In this document: one piece after another, positions 35,368 through 43,588 of the stretch
Position numbering within the stretch: the stretch's first letter is position 1
Layout: the number at the start of each line of letters is the position of its first letter
Assembly: GCF_951805225.1 (NCBI RefSeq)
Contig: NZ_OX638201.1
Location: 5,394,001 to 5,458,000, forward strand
DNA: 64,000 bases
Source of the DNA: an uncultured Flavobacterium sp.
GTDB lineage: Bacteria; Bacteroidota; Bacteroidia; Flavobacteriales; Flavobacteriaceae
Reading direction: 5' to 3'
The notes under the pieces: generated by a model
What the model was told of the DNA's origin: nothing
What the model saw: only the letters and a program-made list of their open reading frames with translations
The model's database searches: none
Program-made: the position numbers and the translations under genes

Positions 35368-37686
35368 TTATGGATTAAGTGAAAGTCCAACACTAAAAAA
35401 CAATCTCACTTTGTCGATATTATTAATCCACGAAGTATCAAAATGAATAGGACCTAAAATTGATTGATAAGAAATCGCTGCTCCTCCAGATATTACAAGG
35501 CTGGGATCAAAACCATCATCCCAATTTCCTTTTGGACTAAATGTCTTATCAATGTATTTATCAAAAGTTTGAAACCCCACAGTTGCCATGTTAAAATGAG
35601 GTGTTAGATAGATTTTTCCCATAAGATTTATCTGAGAAGCAAGTCTTAGTCCTATAAATTGTGAAACATTAAGTTCGTCTTCGTGTAGTCCGGCAAAAGA
35701 AAAACGATTACTGCCTGAACTTGGTATAATTCCGCCTAAGAAATATTTTGAAGTATAACCAAAATCCGTAATTGGAATTTGATTGTCTTTAAATTTATCC
35801 GCAAAAATAAAATAAGAATCAAACCCAATAATTCCTGTAATCTTCTTTTTTAATAGCGCTCTCTTTTCAAAAGTGAAACCAAATTTTGTATAACCATTGG
35901 TTTTACCAGATATAGTTGTTTGATCCGGATCGTTAAAAGAGGTGTAGACATCGGATAACAATGATCGAGTTATATTTGTTTTTATAATTGTTCCGTTTTC
36001 TGCAAAGAAAACTTTATCCATATCATTGTAAGCATAGTGTATGTTTATTTCTATAGTGTTTGAATGGTAATTAGAAATGTTTGGAGAGTTAGGATTGTAT
36101 TCTCTATCGTATTTTGGTTTTAATGTGGAGTAATGATAGTTTATTCCATAACCGAAATAACTTTTTAGGGAGTTTAAATTTCGATTCATCTCATTATTAA
36201 ATTCGAGAGAATTATAGAGTACATTATCTGAAGCTTTTCCGTTTAAATAAATCTCTTCTCTTAGTAAGGCTCCGTAAAGTTCAGATGACCACCACCAATC
36301 CCGGTTTTTTCCAAAATTTTTCTGATAATTAATTCGTGCTTTTGGTTGTTCTGCAATATCGACTGTAAAGAGAAGACGAGATGCTTTGGCAAGAATATTT
36401 CTGGCAGTGTAATTAAAAATGATTCCAACGCCTCTATAAGTGTCGTAATGTACAGATGTATTGAGTTGGTTTTTGGCACGTTCATGTCCAAATATTGTAA
36501 CTCCAAGTTTATCGCCATCTTTGATGAAATAGTTGTATGTGATCTCATCAAAAAGATTAGTTCCCATTGCTCTGTTAATGCCTGCGATTAAATCTTTGGT
36601 GGTATATTTTACATGTGTTTTGAGATTTATTCTTCCTAATACCAGAGGAAGGTTGTCCGGACTGATATTTTTGTAAACAATCGTATCAAGAATAATTTCT
36701 GAAGACATTTGCGGTAATTCGTGAATTCGTTGTGGATACGCTTTTAATTTTTCGGATAATGCGATTAAAGCCGGAAGATTTTCGTTTGTTGCGATTTTAC
36801 CGTCTTTATAGATTTCGCCGCTATCTGTAAAATCAGCAGTAGAATAACGCAAGTTAGGCAAGTGATCTACTAAAATATCACAGAGTTTTCGGTTTGCCGG
36901 GTTCTTAATATTACTCGGAAACATACTGGTTTGCGTCAATATAGTTATAACATTGTTCAGTTTTCCTATTGGTTCTAATCCGCCTCCAACATCACTGCCA
37001 ATAATAATGTCGGCGCCCATTTGTTTGGCAACATCTGTGGGGAAATTATTTAGTACACCACCATCAACCAATACTGTTTTTTCATAAGACATAGGTTTGA
37101 AAATAGCAGGCAGCGACATACTTGCTCTCATAGCATAAGCTAAGCTTCCTTTGCTTAAAATAACCTCTTTTCCTTCGGACAAATCAGTAGCCATTGCTCT
37201 AAAAGGAATGGGAAGGCTGTCAAAATCTCTAATATTATATACAGGGTAGGTTAATACGGAAAGATATTCTCTTAAATTTTGATCATTTAAAAGGGAACCA
37301 ATGCTGTTTAGTCTTTTGTCTTTAACTCCTATTCCAACTAAATATCTTTGAAATTCTCTTTTTTCTTCTACACTTACAGATTTTAAGGACTGGCCTCCGC
37401 CAAGTAATTTATCCCAATTTATGCTTTTAGTTAATTTTTCAATACTATCACCAGAATATCCCATTGCGTACAAACCGCCTATAACGCTTCCCATACTATT
37501 TCCAACAATAAGATCGGGGACAATGTGCAATGAATCGAGTTTTTGCAATAGCGGAATATGTGCAATTCCTTTTGCTCCACCGCCGCTTAATACTAATACG
37601 ACTTTAGGTTTTTTTTCCTGAGAAAAAATAATCTGCGGGAGACTTAATAAAAATAAGAAGACGATTAAACAAGTTGTTTTTTTCAA
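35368..37686 (-). CDS. Patatin-like phospholipase with C-terminal outer-membrane barrel
   Basis: After a signal peptide (KKTTCLIVFLFLLSLPQIIFS) comes a patatin domain: the oxyanion loop SGGGAKGIAH, the Ser of GNSMGSVIGG and the catalytic Asp in VDGGVLNNFP. A POTRA-like segment and a BamA/TamA-type beta-barrel fill the rest. The layout matches type V-D autotransporters such as PlpD, in which the barrel carries an N-terminal lipase to the surface. I chose a TTG at 37686 as start because it puts the signal peptide at the N-terminus; an upstream TTG at 37764 adds 26 unneeded residues and no ATG is available. The length is about 772 aa. Confidence 0.88.
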   Translation of the reverse strand: MKKTTCLIVFLFLLSLPQIIFSQEKKPKVVLVLSGGGAKGIAHIPLLQKLDSLHIVPDLIVGNSMGSVIGGLYAMGYSGDSIEKLTKSINWDKLLGGGQSLKSVSVEEKREFQRYLVGIGVKDKRLNSIGSLLNDQNLREYLSVLTYPVYNIRDFDSLPIPFRAMATDLSEGKEVILSKGSLAYAMRASMSLPAIFKPMSYEKTVLVDGGVLNNFPTDVAKQMGADIIIGSDVGGGLEPIGKLNNVITILTQTSMFPSNIKNPANRKLCDILVDHLPNLRYSTADFTDSGEIYKDGKIATNENLPALIALSEKLKAYPQRIHELPQMSSEIILDTIVYKNISPDNLPLVLGRINLKTHVKYTTKDLIAGINRAMGTNLFDEITYNYFIKDGDKLGVTIFGHERAKNQLNTSVHYDTYRGVGIIFNYTARNILAKASRLLFTVDIAEQPKARINYQKNFGKNRDWWWSSELYGALLREEIYLNGKASDNVLYNSLEFNNEMNRNLNSLKSYFGYGINYHYSTLKPKYDREYNPNSPNISNYHSNTIEINIHYAYNDMDKVFFAENGTIIKTNITRSLLSDVYTSFNDPDQTTISGKTNGYTKFGFTFEKRALLKKKITGIIGFDSYFIFADKFKDNQIPITDFGYTSKYFLGGIIPSSGSNRFSFAGLHEDELNVSQFIGLRLASQINLMGKIYLTPHFNMATVGFQTFDKYIDKTFSPKGNWDDGFDPSLVISGGAAISYQSILGPIHFDTSWINNIDKVRLFFSVGLSLNP

Positions 37687-37800
37687 GTTTGTACTGTTTA
37701 AGTGTTTGATAAATAGATTCTTATTTTGATTCTTAAATGTAAGTAGATATTTGTAATCGTGCAATTTTTTGAGAGAAATGTTTTTTTTAGCAGAAGTACA

Positions 37801-37838
37801 AAACCAACAAAACCTCGTATTTCTACAAGGTTTTGTTG
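37801..37838 (-). terminator. Stem-loop after the coiled-coil protein gene
   Basis: AACCAACAAAACCT and AGGTTTTGTTGG form a 12-bp stem around about 11 nt. The T-run on the leftward strand is poor, so termination efficiency is uncertain. Confidence 0.5.
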
Positions 37839-37854
37839 GTAATATTATCTAGTT

Positions 37855-38352
37855 TTAGTCGTGTCTTGTATATTTTGCGTCGTCTATCGCTTTTTCGAGA
37901 TCTTCAACTTTTTTTGATTCTAATTCGACTTCTATTTTTGCTTGATTTACTTTTTCCTGAGATTTAGCGATTTGTTTTTTTAATGCTTCAATTTTTTTTT
38001 GATGATCAGGATCATTACTGTTTTGTGAAGCATTTTCAAGAGTTTTTAATTGGTCTTGTTCTTTTTTTAAATCATCTTCTTTGTCCCAAGCTTTTCTTGC
38101 CATTTTTATTAGCTTTTGTTCTTCTCTTGCTAATTTGGCTTTTGCTTTTTCTACATGAGTTAGTGTAGCAATAGGTTTTACGGTTTCTAATTTTGGAGCC
38201 TCTGGGTGTTGTTGTATTGGTCTACCTGTAAGTGGATCAATTGGCGAACCAGTAACTAGATCTCGCACGGAGAATTGACTGCTATAACGGACTTGAGCAT
38301 TTGCGAAAAGAGGAGTGATTATTACTATCAATACAATAAGTAGGTTTCTCAT
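37855..38352 (-). CDS. Exported coiled-coil protein of unknown function
   Basis: From the ATG ending at 38352 the 165-aa product starts MRNLLIVLIVIITPLFANAQ, a clear signal peptide. A short segment DLVTGSPIDPLTGRPIQQHP follows, and then residues about 55-165 form a long Lys/Glu/Gln-rich coiled coil (KAKAKLAREEQKLIKMARKA, KKIEALKKQIAKSQEKVNQA). It is probably periplasmic and oligomeric. An upstream start at 38400 would hide the signal peptide behind 16 residues. I do not recognise a family. Confidence 0.75.
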   Translation of the reverse strand: MRNLLIVLIVIITPLFANAQVRYSSQFSVRDLVTGSPIDPLTGRPIQQHPEAPKLETVKPIATLTHVEKAKAKLAREEQKLIKMARKAWDKEDDLKKEQDQLKTLENASQNSNDPDHQKKIEALKKQIAKSQEKVNQAKIEVELESKKVEDLEKAIDDAKYTRHD

Positions 38353-38435
38353 AATTTGGTTTTGGTGTCCAAAAATATGCTTATATTTTAAAAAGGTCAA
38401 AAAAGATCTGATTAATTTTAAGATTGCTGCAAAGT

Positions 38436-38467
38436 AAACCCGACAGGTTTTAAAACCTGTCGGGTTT
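38436..38467. repeat. CCCGACAGG dispersed palindrome
   Basis: AAACCCGACAGGTTTT is followed directly by AAAACCTGTCGGGTTT, a 32-bp perfect palindrome. It is the same unit as the hairpin at 31047-31079. Confidence 0.9.
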
Positions 38468-38540
38468 CTACGAACGTGGGTTTGCGTGAGGGATAGGAGT
38501 ATGCTACCGAAGTAGCGCGGATAGCCCGACAGTATTTAAG

Positions 38541-38580
38541 AAAAGACCTAATGAACGCAACGAAACATTAGGTCTTTTTT
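38541..38580. terminator. Terminator-like stem in the ahcY downstream spacer
   Basis: AAAAGACCTAATG pairs with CATTAGGTCTTTT around 14 nt. The T-run is better on the plus strand, yet no rightward gene ends here, so it may be part of the neighbouring GGATAG repeat element. Confidence 0.55.
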
Positions 38581-38657
38581 AAAATAGTGGCACGCCCAGA
38601 TAATTATTTTAGATTTCTGAGTTTAGTCCCGAAGCTTCGGGATTAGATTAAAAAACA

Positions 38658-38690
38658 AAACCCGACAGATTTTTAAAATCTATCGGGTTT
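38658..38690 (-). terminator. Probable ahcY terminator (CCCGACAGA variant hairpin)
   Basis: AAACCCGACAGATTTT and AAAATCTATCGGGTTT form a near-perfect stem, 50 bp after the ahcY stop. It is a third member of the CCCGACAGG palindrome family. Confidence 0.6.
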
Positions 38691-38739
38691 AAAGTATGTA
38701 TTAGAAATCTAAGATCTACAATCTTAAATCTAAAATTTA

Positions 38740-40056
38740 CTAGTATCTGTAGTATTCTGGTTTGAATGGACCTTCAACTGGAACACCAATGTAAGCAGCT
38801 TGATCGTCACGTAAAGTTTCCAATTCAACTCCTAATTTAGCTAAGTGCAAAGCAGCAACTTTTTCATCTAAATGTTTTGGTAACATGTAAACGTCATTGT
38901 TGTAAGCAGCGCTGTTTTTCCATAATTCGATTTGTGCCAAAGTTTGGTTTGTAAATGAGTTACTCATTACAAAACTTGGGTGACCTGTAGCACAACCAAG
39001 GTTAACTAAACGACCTTCAGCAAGAATGATGATATCTTTTCCAGCGATAGTATATTTGTCAACTTGTGGTTTGATTTCGATTTTAGATGCACCGTGGTTT
39101 TTGTTCAACCAAGCCATATCAATTTCGTTATCAAAGTGTCCGATGTTACAAACAACAGTTTTGTCTTTCATTTGCTCGAAGTGCTCTCCAAGAACGATAT
39201 CTTTATTTCCTGTAGTTGTAATGATGATATCAGCATTAGCAATTACAGTGTTTAATTTTTTAACTTCGTAACCGTCCATTGCAGCTTGTAAAGCACAAAT
39301 TGGGTCAATTTCAGTAACAGTTACAATAGATCCTGCACCTCTGAAAGAAGCAGCAGTTCCTTTTCCAACATCACCATATCCACAAACGATAACTCTTTTT
39401 CCAGCTAACATTAAGTCAGTTGCACGACGTACAGCATCTACAGCAGATTCTTTACAACCGTATTTGTTATCAAATTTAGATTTAGTAACAGAATCGTTAA
39501 TGTTGATTGCTGGCATTGGTAAAGTTCCGGCTTTTACTCTTTCGTAAAGTCTGTGAACTCCAGTTGTAGTTTCTTCAGACAATCCTTTGATTCCAGGAAC
39601 CAATTCTGGGAAACGGTCAATAACCATGTTAGTTAAATCCCCACCATCATCAAGAATCATGTTCAATGGTTTTCTGTCTTCACCAAAGAATAAAGTTTGC
39701 TCAATACACCAGTCAAATGATTGCTCATCAAGACCTTTCCAAGCATAAACCTGAATTCCAGCAGCAGCAATAGCAGCAGCAGCCTGATCCTGAGTAGAGA
39801 AAATGTTACAAGAAGACCAAGTAACCTCTGCACCAAGAGCAATTAAAGTTTCGATCAAAACAGCAGTTTGAATCGTCATGTGTAAACATCCTGCGATACG
39901 AGCACCTGCAAGAGGTTGTTCATCTTTATATTCAGCACGAAGCGCCATTAAACCTGGCATTTCAGCTTCAGCTAATTCAATTTCTTTTCTTCCCCAAGCC
40001 GCTAGAGAAATGTCTTTTACTTTGAAAGCCACATAAGGCGTAGTTGTAGTACTCAT
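38740..40056 (-). CDS. ahcY: Adenosylhomocysteinase
   Basis: AhcY hydrolyses S-adenosylhomocysteine to adenosine and homocysteine, using bound NAD, and so relieves product inhibition of methyltransferases. The 438-aa length is standard. Visible signatures are ARIAGCLHMTIQTAVLIETL near the N-terminus, the substrate segment NINDSVTKSKFDNKYGC, the NAD Rossmann loop GYGDVGKGTAASFRGAG, and the C-terminal YKPEYYRY-type tail (FKPEYYRY). It stands alone in an otherwise gene-poor stretch with repeat-rich spacers on both sides and a TAAATTTG box upstream. Confidence 0.97.
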   Translation of the reverse strand: MSTTTTPYVAFKVKDISLAAWGRKEIELAEAEMPGLMALRAEYKDEQPLAGARIAGCLHMTIQTAVLIETLIALGAEVTWSSCNIFSTQDQAAAAIAAAGIQVYAWKGLDEQSFDWCIEQTLFFGEDRKPLNMILDDGGDLTNMVIDRFPELVPGIKGLSEETTTGVHRLYERVKAGTLPMPAININDSVTKSKFDNKYGCKESAVDAVRRATDLMLAGKRVIVCGYGDVGKGTAASFRGAGSIVTVTEIDPICALQAAMDGYEVKKLNTVIANADIIITTTGNKDIVLGEHFEQMKDKTVVCNIGHFDNEIDMAWLNKNHGASKIEIKPQVDKYTIAGKDIIILAEGRLVNLGCATGHPSFVMSNSFTNQTLAQIELWKNSAAYNNDVYMLPKHLDEKVAALHLAKLGVELETLRDDQAAYIGVPVEGPFKPEYYRY

Positions 40057-40090
40057 TTATAGTGTATATTTGTATATTGTAAAATTTTTG

Positions 40091-40098
40091 CAAATTTA
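40091..40098 (-). promoter_or_regulatory. Candidate -7 promoter box of ahcY
   Basis: On the minus strand the sequence reads TAAATTTG, matching the Bacteroidetes TAnnTTTG box, 35 bp from the start codon. A -33 TTG at the right distance is not clear. Confidence 0.4.
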
Positions 40099-40210
40099 CG
40101 GAATAGGTTTTTAATTTAGACTACTTTCTCTAAGATTTGTGAAATGTTTAATTTCTTAATCTTTTGAACTTTAGCTAAATAATTTGCTTGTTTTAAGATC
40201 ATTGTAAAAA

Positions 40211-40302
40211 TTAGGAGCTATTTCCTGCTGTCCGCTATATCTTTTCCTGGCTAAAGAAGCCAGAAAAAGGATGCCGCTTCCATCAGGGCTAGAAAGACCA
40301 GA
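40211..40302 (-). repeat. Structured intergenic element with CTGGCT hairpin
   Basis: Read leftward, the element has CCCTGATGGAAGCGGCATCC, then a stem CTGGCTTCTTTAGCCAG, then AGATATAGCGGACAGC and ends near AATAGCTCC followed by T-rich sequence. The outer phrases resemble GGGATAGAAGTGG and CGGATAGC in the elements at 38487 and 61907. It could be a small RNA or a dispersed repeat. Confidence 0.55.
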
Positions 40303-40313
40303 CTTTATATTTG

Positions 40314-40452
40314 AAACATATAAGTGATATAAGTATTTAAAAAGATTTTTAATATTTTAAATTGCTTCTTTAAATACACTTAATTGCGTAAATTTATAAT
40401 ACCAATTTTCAATACGACCATATTAGATTTACTTATATCACTTATATGGTTT
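40314..40452. repeat. Long-range inverted repeat
   Basis: AAACATATAAGTGATATAAG at 40314-40333 (plus TA) pairs with the complement at 40430-40452, differing by a single inserted base. The arms are about 22 bp and the spacer about 95 bp, with no coding sequence inside. It lies just upstream of the phosphopantetheinyl transferase gene. Confidence 0.8.
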
Positions 40453-40485
40453 AAAAAACAACGCCATAATTCATAATTAAAAATA

Positions 40486-41148
40486 ATGCCTTTATTTCAA
40501 ACCATACAATTCAACGAAACTACCAAAATCTTAGTTTGGCAAATAACTGAATCTTTCGAAGAGTTATTGAGCAAGGTAGTTTTAAAAGAAAAAACACAAC
40601 TTCGCCTAAACGGAATGAAGTCACAAATGCACCAGCGTGCTTTTTTGAGTGTTCGTATGTTGATACAGGAAATGGGTTTTACAGATCATGAATTGCATTA
40701 TGACGAGTTTGGGAAACCTTATTTTGATTGTCATAATTATATTTCGATCACACATTCGCATGATTTTGCAGCGATTATAATAAGTGACGAAACCGTAGGA
40801 ATCGACATGGAATTGCAACGCGAAAAAATTCTTAGAATCGCCGATAAATTTGTCGATACAGAAAATAGTTATTTATCCAAAAACTCCGAAACTCAAAATA
40901 TAGCAGATTATATCAGAGAACTTACCGTAATCTGGGGCGCAAAAGAAGCGATCTTTAAAATCAGAAACGAAAAAGGAATCAGCTTTAAAGATCACATTCG
41001 GATCGATGCTTTTTCATTAGATGAAAAACAAACTGAAGCCAGTCTTCATTTTAATGATTTGGTAATAGAATTTGATGTGCATTATGAAGAAATAAAATCG
41101 AGTACTTCCGGACACGATTTTACATTGGTTTATGCCTTTGAGAAGTAG
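40486..41148 (+). CDS. 4'-phosphopantetheinyl transferase superfamily protein
   Basis: These enzymes transfer the phosphopantetheine arm from CoA to carrier proteins. The 220-aa size is typical of the Sfp type. Motifs are SITHSHDFAAIII, VGIDMELQREKILRIADKFV (the Mg-binding D-x-E, here DME) and WGAKEAIFKI (E/KEA motif). No carrier protein gene is adjacent, so the partner (fatty acid, polyketide or peptide synthesis) is not known. It converges with the globin gene. Confidence 0.9.
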   Translation: MPLFQTIQFNETTKILVWQITESFEELLSKVVLKEKTQLRLNGMKSQMHQRAFLSVRMLIQEMGFTDHELHYDEFGKPYFDCHNYISITHSHDFAAIIISDETVGIDMELQREKILRIADKFVDTENSYLSKNSETQNIADYIRELTVIWGAKEAIFKIRNEKGISFKDHIRIDAFSLDEKQTEASLHFNDLVIEFDVHYEEIKSSTSGHDFTLVYAFEK

Positions 41149-41296
41149 TTTTTTTGATTAAAATTCTAATATAAAAATTCCAAGGTTTGATCTGAATTTT
41201 GTCATTTACAGAAATGACAAGATTCAGATGATAAAATCCGTTTTAATCTGCGTTTTCGCAAAGCGAATCCGCGTCATCCGCGTTCTATATTGTCGC

Positions 41297-41345
41297 CAAT
41301 CTTTGTCGAATTTTTAGTGTGATTTCTCCTCGCGTCGAAATGACA
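41297..41345 (-). repeat. Half copy of the GTCATTTCGAC repeat
   Basis: CAATCTTTGTCGA, then GATTTCTCCTCGCGTCGAAATGAC. Reverse-complemented, this matches the left half of the longer element at 53488-53585. Just before it (about 41226-41286) is ATCTGCGT/ATCCGCGT-type periodic sequence also seen at 32296-32353. Confidence 0.75.
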
Positions 41346-41355
41346 AAAAATAAGC

Positions 41356-41772
41356 TTAATTTAAATTTTCTAAAGAAGCTTCACTCATTTTCTTGCGATG
41401 TTCAAACATGCTCACAAATAAAAAAGTTCCCATTTTTCGGGCACGTCTTTTTAGTGTTTCTACATTTTCGCCTTCAAAATGCTCGTCCAAAGTCTGAGCC
41501 CAATAATTTAGCCAGATTCCAAATTCATTCGAAGTGATTTTACCTTCAAAATGAGCATCAACTTCATTGTGTACGGCATGCGGATTGCCTTTGTATTTTT
41601 TTACTGCAAACAAATTGGTTTCCCAAAAATCTGTTAGCTTTTCAAGATGCGCGTCCCAATCTTTAATCATGGTATTAAAATAAAAACCAATTTCTTCATC
41701 GGCTCTTATTTTAGCATAGAACTGATGCACTAAAAAAGAAACATCAGCTCTATTTTCTATTTGTTTTCTCAT
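41356..41772 (-). CDS. Group III truncated haemoglobin
   Basis: The 138-aa protein matches group III truncated globins: short helices, the HQFYAKIRADEEIGFYFN start, the WDAHLEKLTDFWETNLF block, the likely proximal-helix region VDAHFEGKI/HFGIWLNYWAQTLDEHF-type sequence, and the RRARKMGTFLF end. His residues for heme contact are present (NPHAVHNEVDAHF). Such globins bind O2 or NO and are linked to respiration or nitrosative stress. Its start overlaps the stop of the preceding small membrane-protein gene by 4 bp, so they are coupled, with a Crp-family regulator just upstream. Confidence 0.88.
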   Translation of the reverse strand: MRKQIENRADVSFLVHQFYAKIRADEEIGFYFNTMIKDWDAHLEKLTDFWETNLFAVKKYKGNPHAVHNEVDAHFEGKITSNEFGIWLNYWAQTLDEHFEGENVETLKRRARKMGTFLFVSMFEHRKKMSEASLENLN

Positions 41773-42056
41773 AATATAAAACTATTCAGAAATATTAGTA
41801 AAACACTTAATACAGCGCTTAAAATAATAAGGTTGAAAACGACTTTATGTTTCATTTGTGCTAGAATTGAAGTATTGGCAAAAACACAAGCCAAAACAAT
41901 AATTGCTAATTGAATCATTTGACCAATAGAGGTTCCGTGAGAAAGAATATACATTGCAGCAGCGCCGCCTAAACAGCTTTGACCAATTACAGCCATTGCT
42001 GCAGAACCCATATAATTTTTATTGAAATTTTCGAATGTTGTTTGATATAGTGTCAT
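41769..42056 (-). CDS. Small membrane protein coupled to the globin gene
   Basis: The 95-aa protein has three hydrophobic segments (MAVIGQSCLGGAAAMYIL, MIQLAIIVLACVFANTSIL, VVFNLIILSAVLSVLLIFL) and no known motif. Its stop codon overlaps the globin start (ATGA). Pairing with a globin and a Crp-family regulator suggests it serves O2/NO handling in the inner membrane, but nothing in the sequence proves this. Confidence 0.72.
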   Translation of the reverse strand: MTLYQTTFENFNKNYMGSAAMAVIGQSCLGGAAAMYILSHGTSIGQMIQLAIIVLACVFANTSILAQMKHKVVFNLIILSAVLSVLLIFLNSFIL

Positions 42057-42137
42057 GATATTGTGATTTTTATACTACAAAGGTACATTCACAATACAAC
42101 TTCATTTTATGACTAAAATCATAAAACAAGAACTTTT

Positions 42138-42734
42138 TTATCGGTATACTTTCCTGTTTATAATCTTCAAAACGCCTTTTTTCTCCAAAGCTTTTATAGT
42201 TCTAATCACGGTTTCGACACGTAAACCAGTCAAATCGCCAATTTGCTGTCTCGTAAAACTGATGAGGTAACCATTTTCGTCTTTCTTAAAATTAAAATAA
42301 GCAATTCCGTGATCAATTAATTTCAAGACACGATGTTCAGGTTCTTGTGTAGACATTTCGGCTGCCATAACCGATTTATAATACAATCGCTGTGCTAAAT
42401 TTTCGATTATTTTGAGGCTAATCGCCGAGTTTTCTTCCAATAATTTCATGAAACTATTTTTAGGAAGAAGAAGAACTTCAGAATCTTCAACCGCAATAGC
42501 ATTTGCAGGATATTTTTGATTTAAGAACAAAGGCGGTTCGCCAAAAGATTGTTCTTTATAAAAGATTCCCTGAATAAACTCGCGGGCGTCATCATTATAA
42601 TTACTCATTTTTACTTCACCGGAAATAATTTGATAATAATGCGTTGGAAGATTGCCTTCTTCAAAAATAGTTTCGCTTTTAGCGAAAAATTTCTTCAGCG
42701 CGCCATATTTTTCCAATAAATCAATTGCAATCAT
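42138..42734 (-). CDS. Crp/Fnr family transcription regulator
   Basis: The 198-aa protein has an N-terminal cyclic-nucleotide-binding-type beta-roll (about 15-115: FEEGNLPTHYYQIISGEVKMS, QSFGEPPLF) and a C-terminal winged helix (about 145-195: FTRQQIGDLTGLRVETVIRTIKALEKKG). It contains no cysteine, so it cannot carry an FNR-type iron-sulfur cluster; a different ligand or heme is possible. It lies upstream of the membrane-protein/globin pair in the same direction, making it a likely regulator of these genes. Confidence 0.9.
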   Translation of the reverse strand: MIAIDLLEKYGALKKFFAKSETIFEEGNLPTHYYQIISGEVKMSNYNDDAREFIQGIFYKEQSFGEPPLFLNQKYPANAIAVEDSEVLLLPKNSFMKLLEENSAISLKIIENLAQRLYYKSVMAAEMSTQEPEHRVLKLIDHGIAYFNFKKDENGYLISFTRQQIGDLTGLRVETVIRTIKALEKKGVLKIINRKVYR

Positions 42735-42827
42735 AATTTTATTTCTTGGTTATCAAAACACATAACACAAATATAATTATTCAAAATAGTTCTACTACAT
42801 TAAAAAACTTTTACTTTTACGCCGATT

Positions 42828-43559
42828 ATGCAGAAGAAATTACTCAATATACATCAGCAAATTTTAGAAGCTAAAAGAGATGGACAAAAATTATTGGCCA
42901 TACTTTTGGATCCCGATAAAATTGTTTGGGAAAATTTAGAACATTTATTACAGAAGATAAATCAATCTCCTGCAACACATATTTTTGTTGGAGGAAGCAT
43001 TGTTGAATCCACAATTTTAGAAGATTTAATTGCACAATTAAAACAAAACACAAATCTGCCCGTTGTGATATTTCCGGGAAATCCGTCGCAGATTTCACCT
43101 CAGGCCGATGCTATTTTGTTCTTGTCTTTATTGTCTGGACGTAATCCGGATTATCTAATAGAATATCAGGTTCAGGCAGCGCCAATTCTTAAAAAAACAA
43201 ACCTTGAAGTAATTTCGACAGGTTACATTTTAATCGAAAGCGGAAATGAAACCGCCGTTGCACGTGTAAGTAAAACGAAACCATTAAATAGAGAAAACTT
43301 CGATTTGGCTTTGGCAACTGCACAAGCTGGCGAAATGTTAGGAAATAAATTAATCTATTTGGAAGCGGGAAGCGGAGCAAAGAATGCAGTTCCGCTGAAA
43401 ATGATAGAGTTAATTACGCAAAACATTAAAATTCCTGTAATTGTTGGAGGAGGAATTGTAGATTTGCACGGAATTCAAAATGCGTACAACGCTGGTGCAG
43501 ATTTAGTAGTTATTGGAACTGCTTTTGAAAACGACAGCCATTTTTTTGAATCAAAATAA
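42828..43559 (+). CDS. Geranylgeranylglyceryl/heptaprenylglyceryl phosphate synthase family protein
   Basis: The 243-aa TIM barrel matches the GGGPS/PcrB family, which joins a polyprenyl diphosphate to glycerol-1-phosphate. Signatures are LLAILLDPDKI, HIFVGGSIVESTI, VIFPGNPSQISPQADAILFLSLLSGRNPDYLI, YLEAGSGAKNAVP and VIVGGGIVDLHGIQNAYNAGADLVVIGTAFE. Such bacterial enzymes occur in Bacteroidetes; the final lipid is unsettled. The gene is 30 bp upstream of pnuC and may share its transcript. Confidence 0.93.
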   Translation: MQKKLLNIHQQILEAKRDGQKLLAILLDPDKIVWENLEHLLQKINQSPATHIFVGGSIVESTILEDLIAQLKQNTNLPVVIFPGNPSQISPQADAILFLSLLSGRNPDYLIEYQVQAAPILKKTNLEVISTGYILIESGNETAVARVSKTKPLNRENFDLALATAQAGEMLGNKLIYLEAGSGAKNAVPLKMIELITQNIKIPVIVGGGIVDLHGIQNAYNAGADLVVIGTAFENDSHFFESK

Positions 43560-43588
43560 ACACCAGAAACGACCAAAACAAACCCAAA

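Larger units (their letters stand above)
38401..38739. other. Hairpin-rich spacer downstream of ahcY
   Basis: This 340-bp spacer holds no gene but at least four palindromes: CCCGACAGG (38436-38467), a GGATAG element (38487-38533), a terminator-like stem (38541-38580), a short CCCGAAGCTTCGGG palindrome near 38627-38640, and the CCCGACAGA variant (38658-38690). The last 35 bases before the ahcY stop are AATCTAA-type periodic sequence. Confidence 0.7.
40099..40485. other. Repeat-bearing spacer between ahcY and the phosphopantetheinyl transferase gene
   Basis: No gene is seen in this stretch. It carries a GGATAG-like hairpin element at 40211-40302 and a long inverted pair at 40314-40452. Confidence 0.6.

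Noticed and set aside
38436..38690. CRISPR array
   Set aside because: The repeated CCCGACAGG units are perfect palindromes with unequal spacing and differing sequences, and no cas gene is nearby.
40211..40302. tRNA or known riboswitch
   Set aside because: The stem-loop has no cloverleaf arms or anticodon layout and does not match conserved riboswitch words I know.
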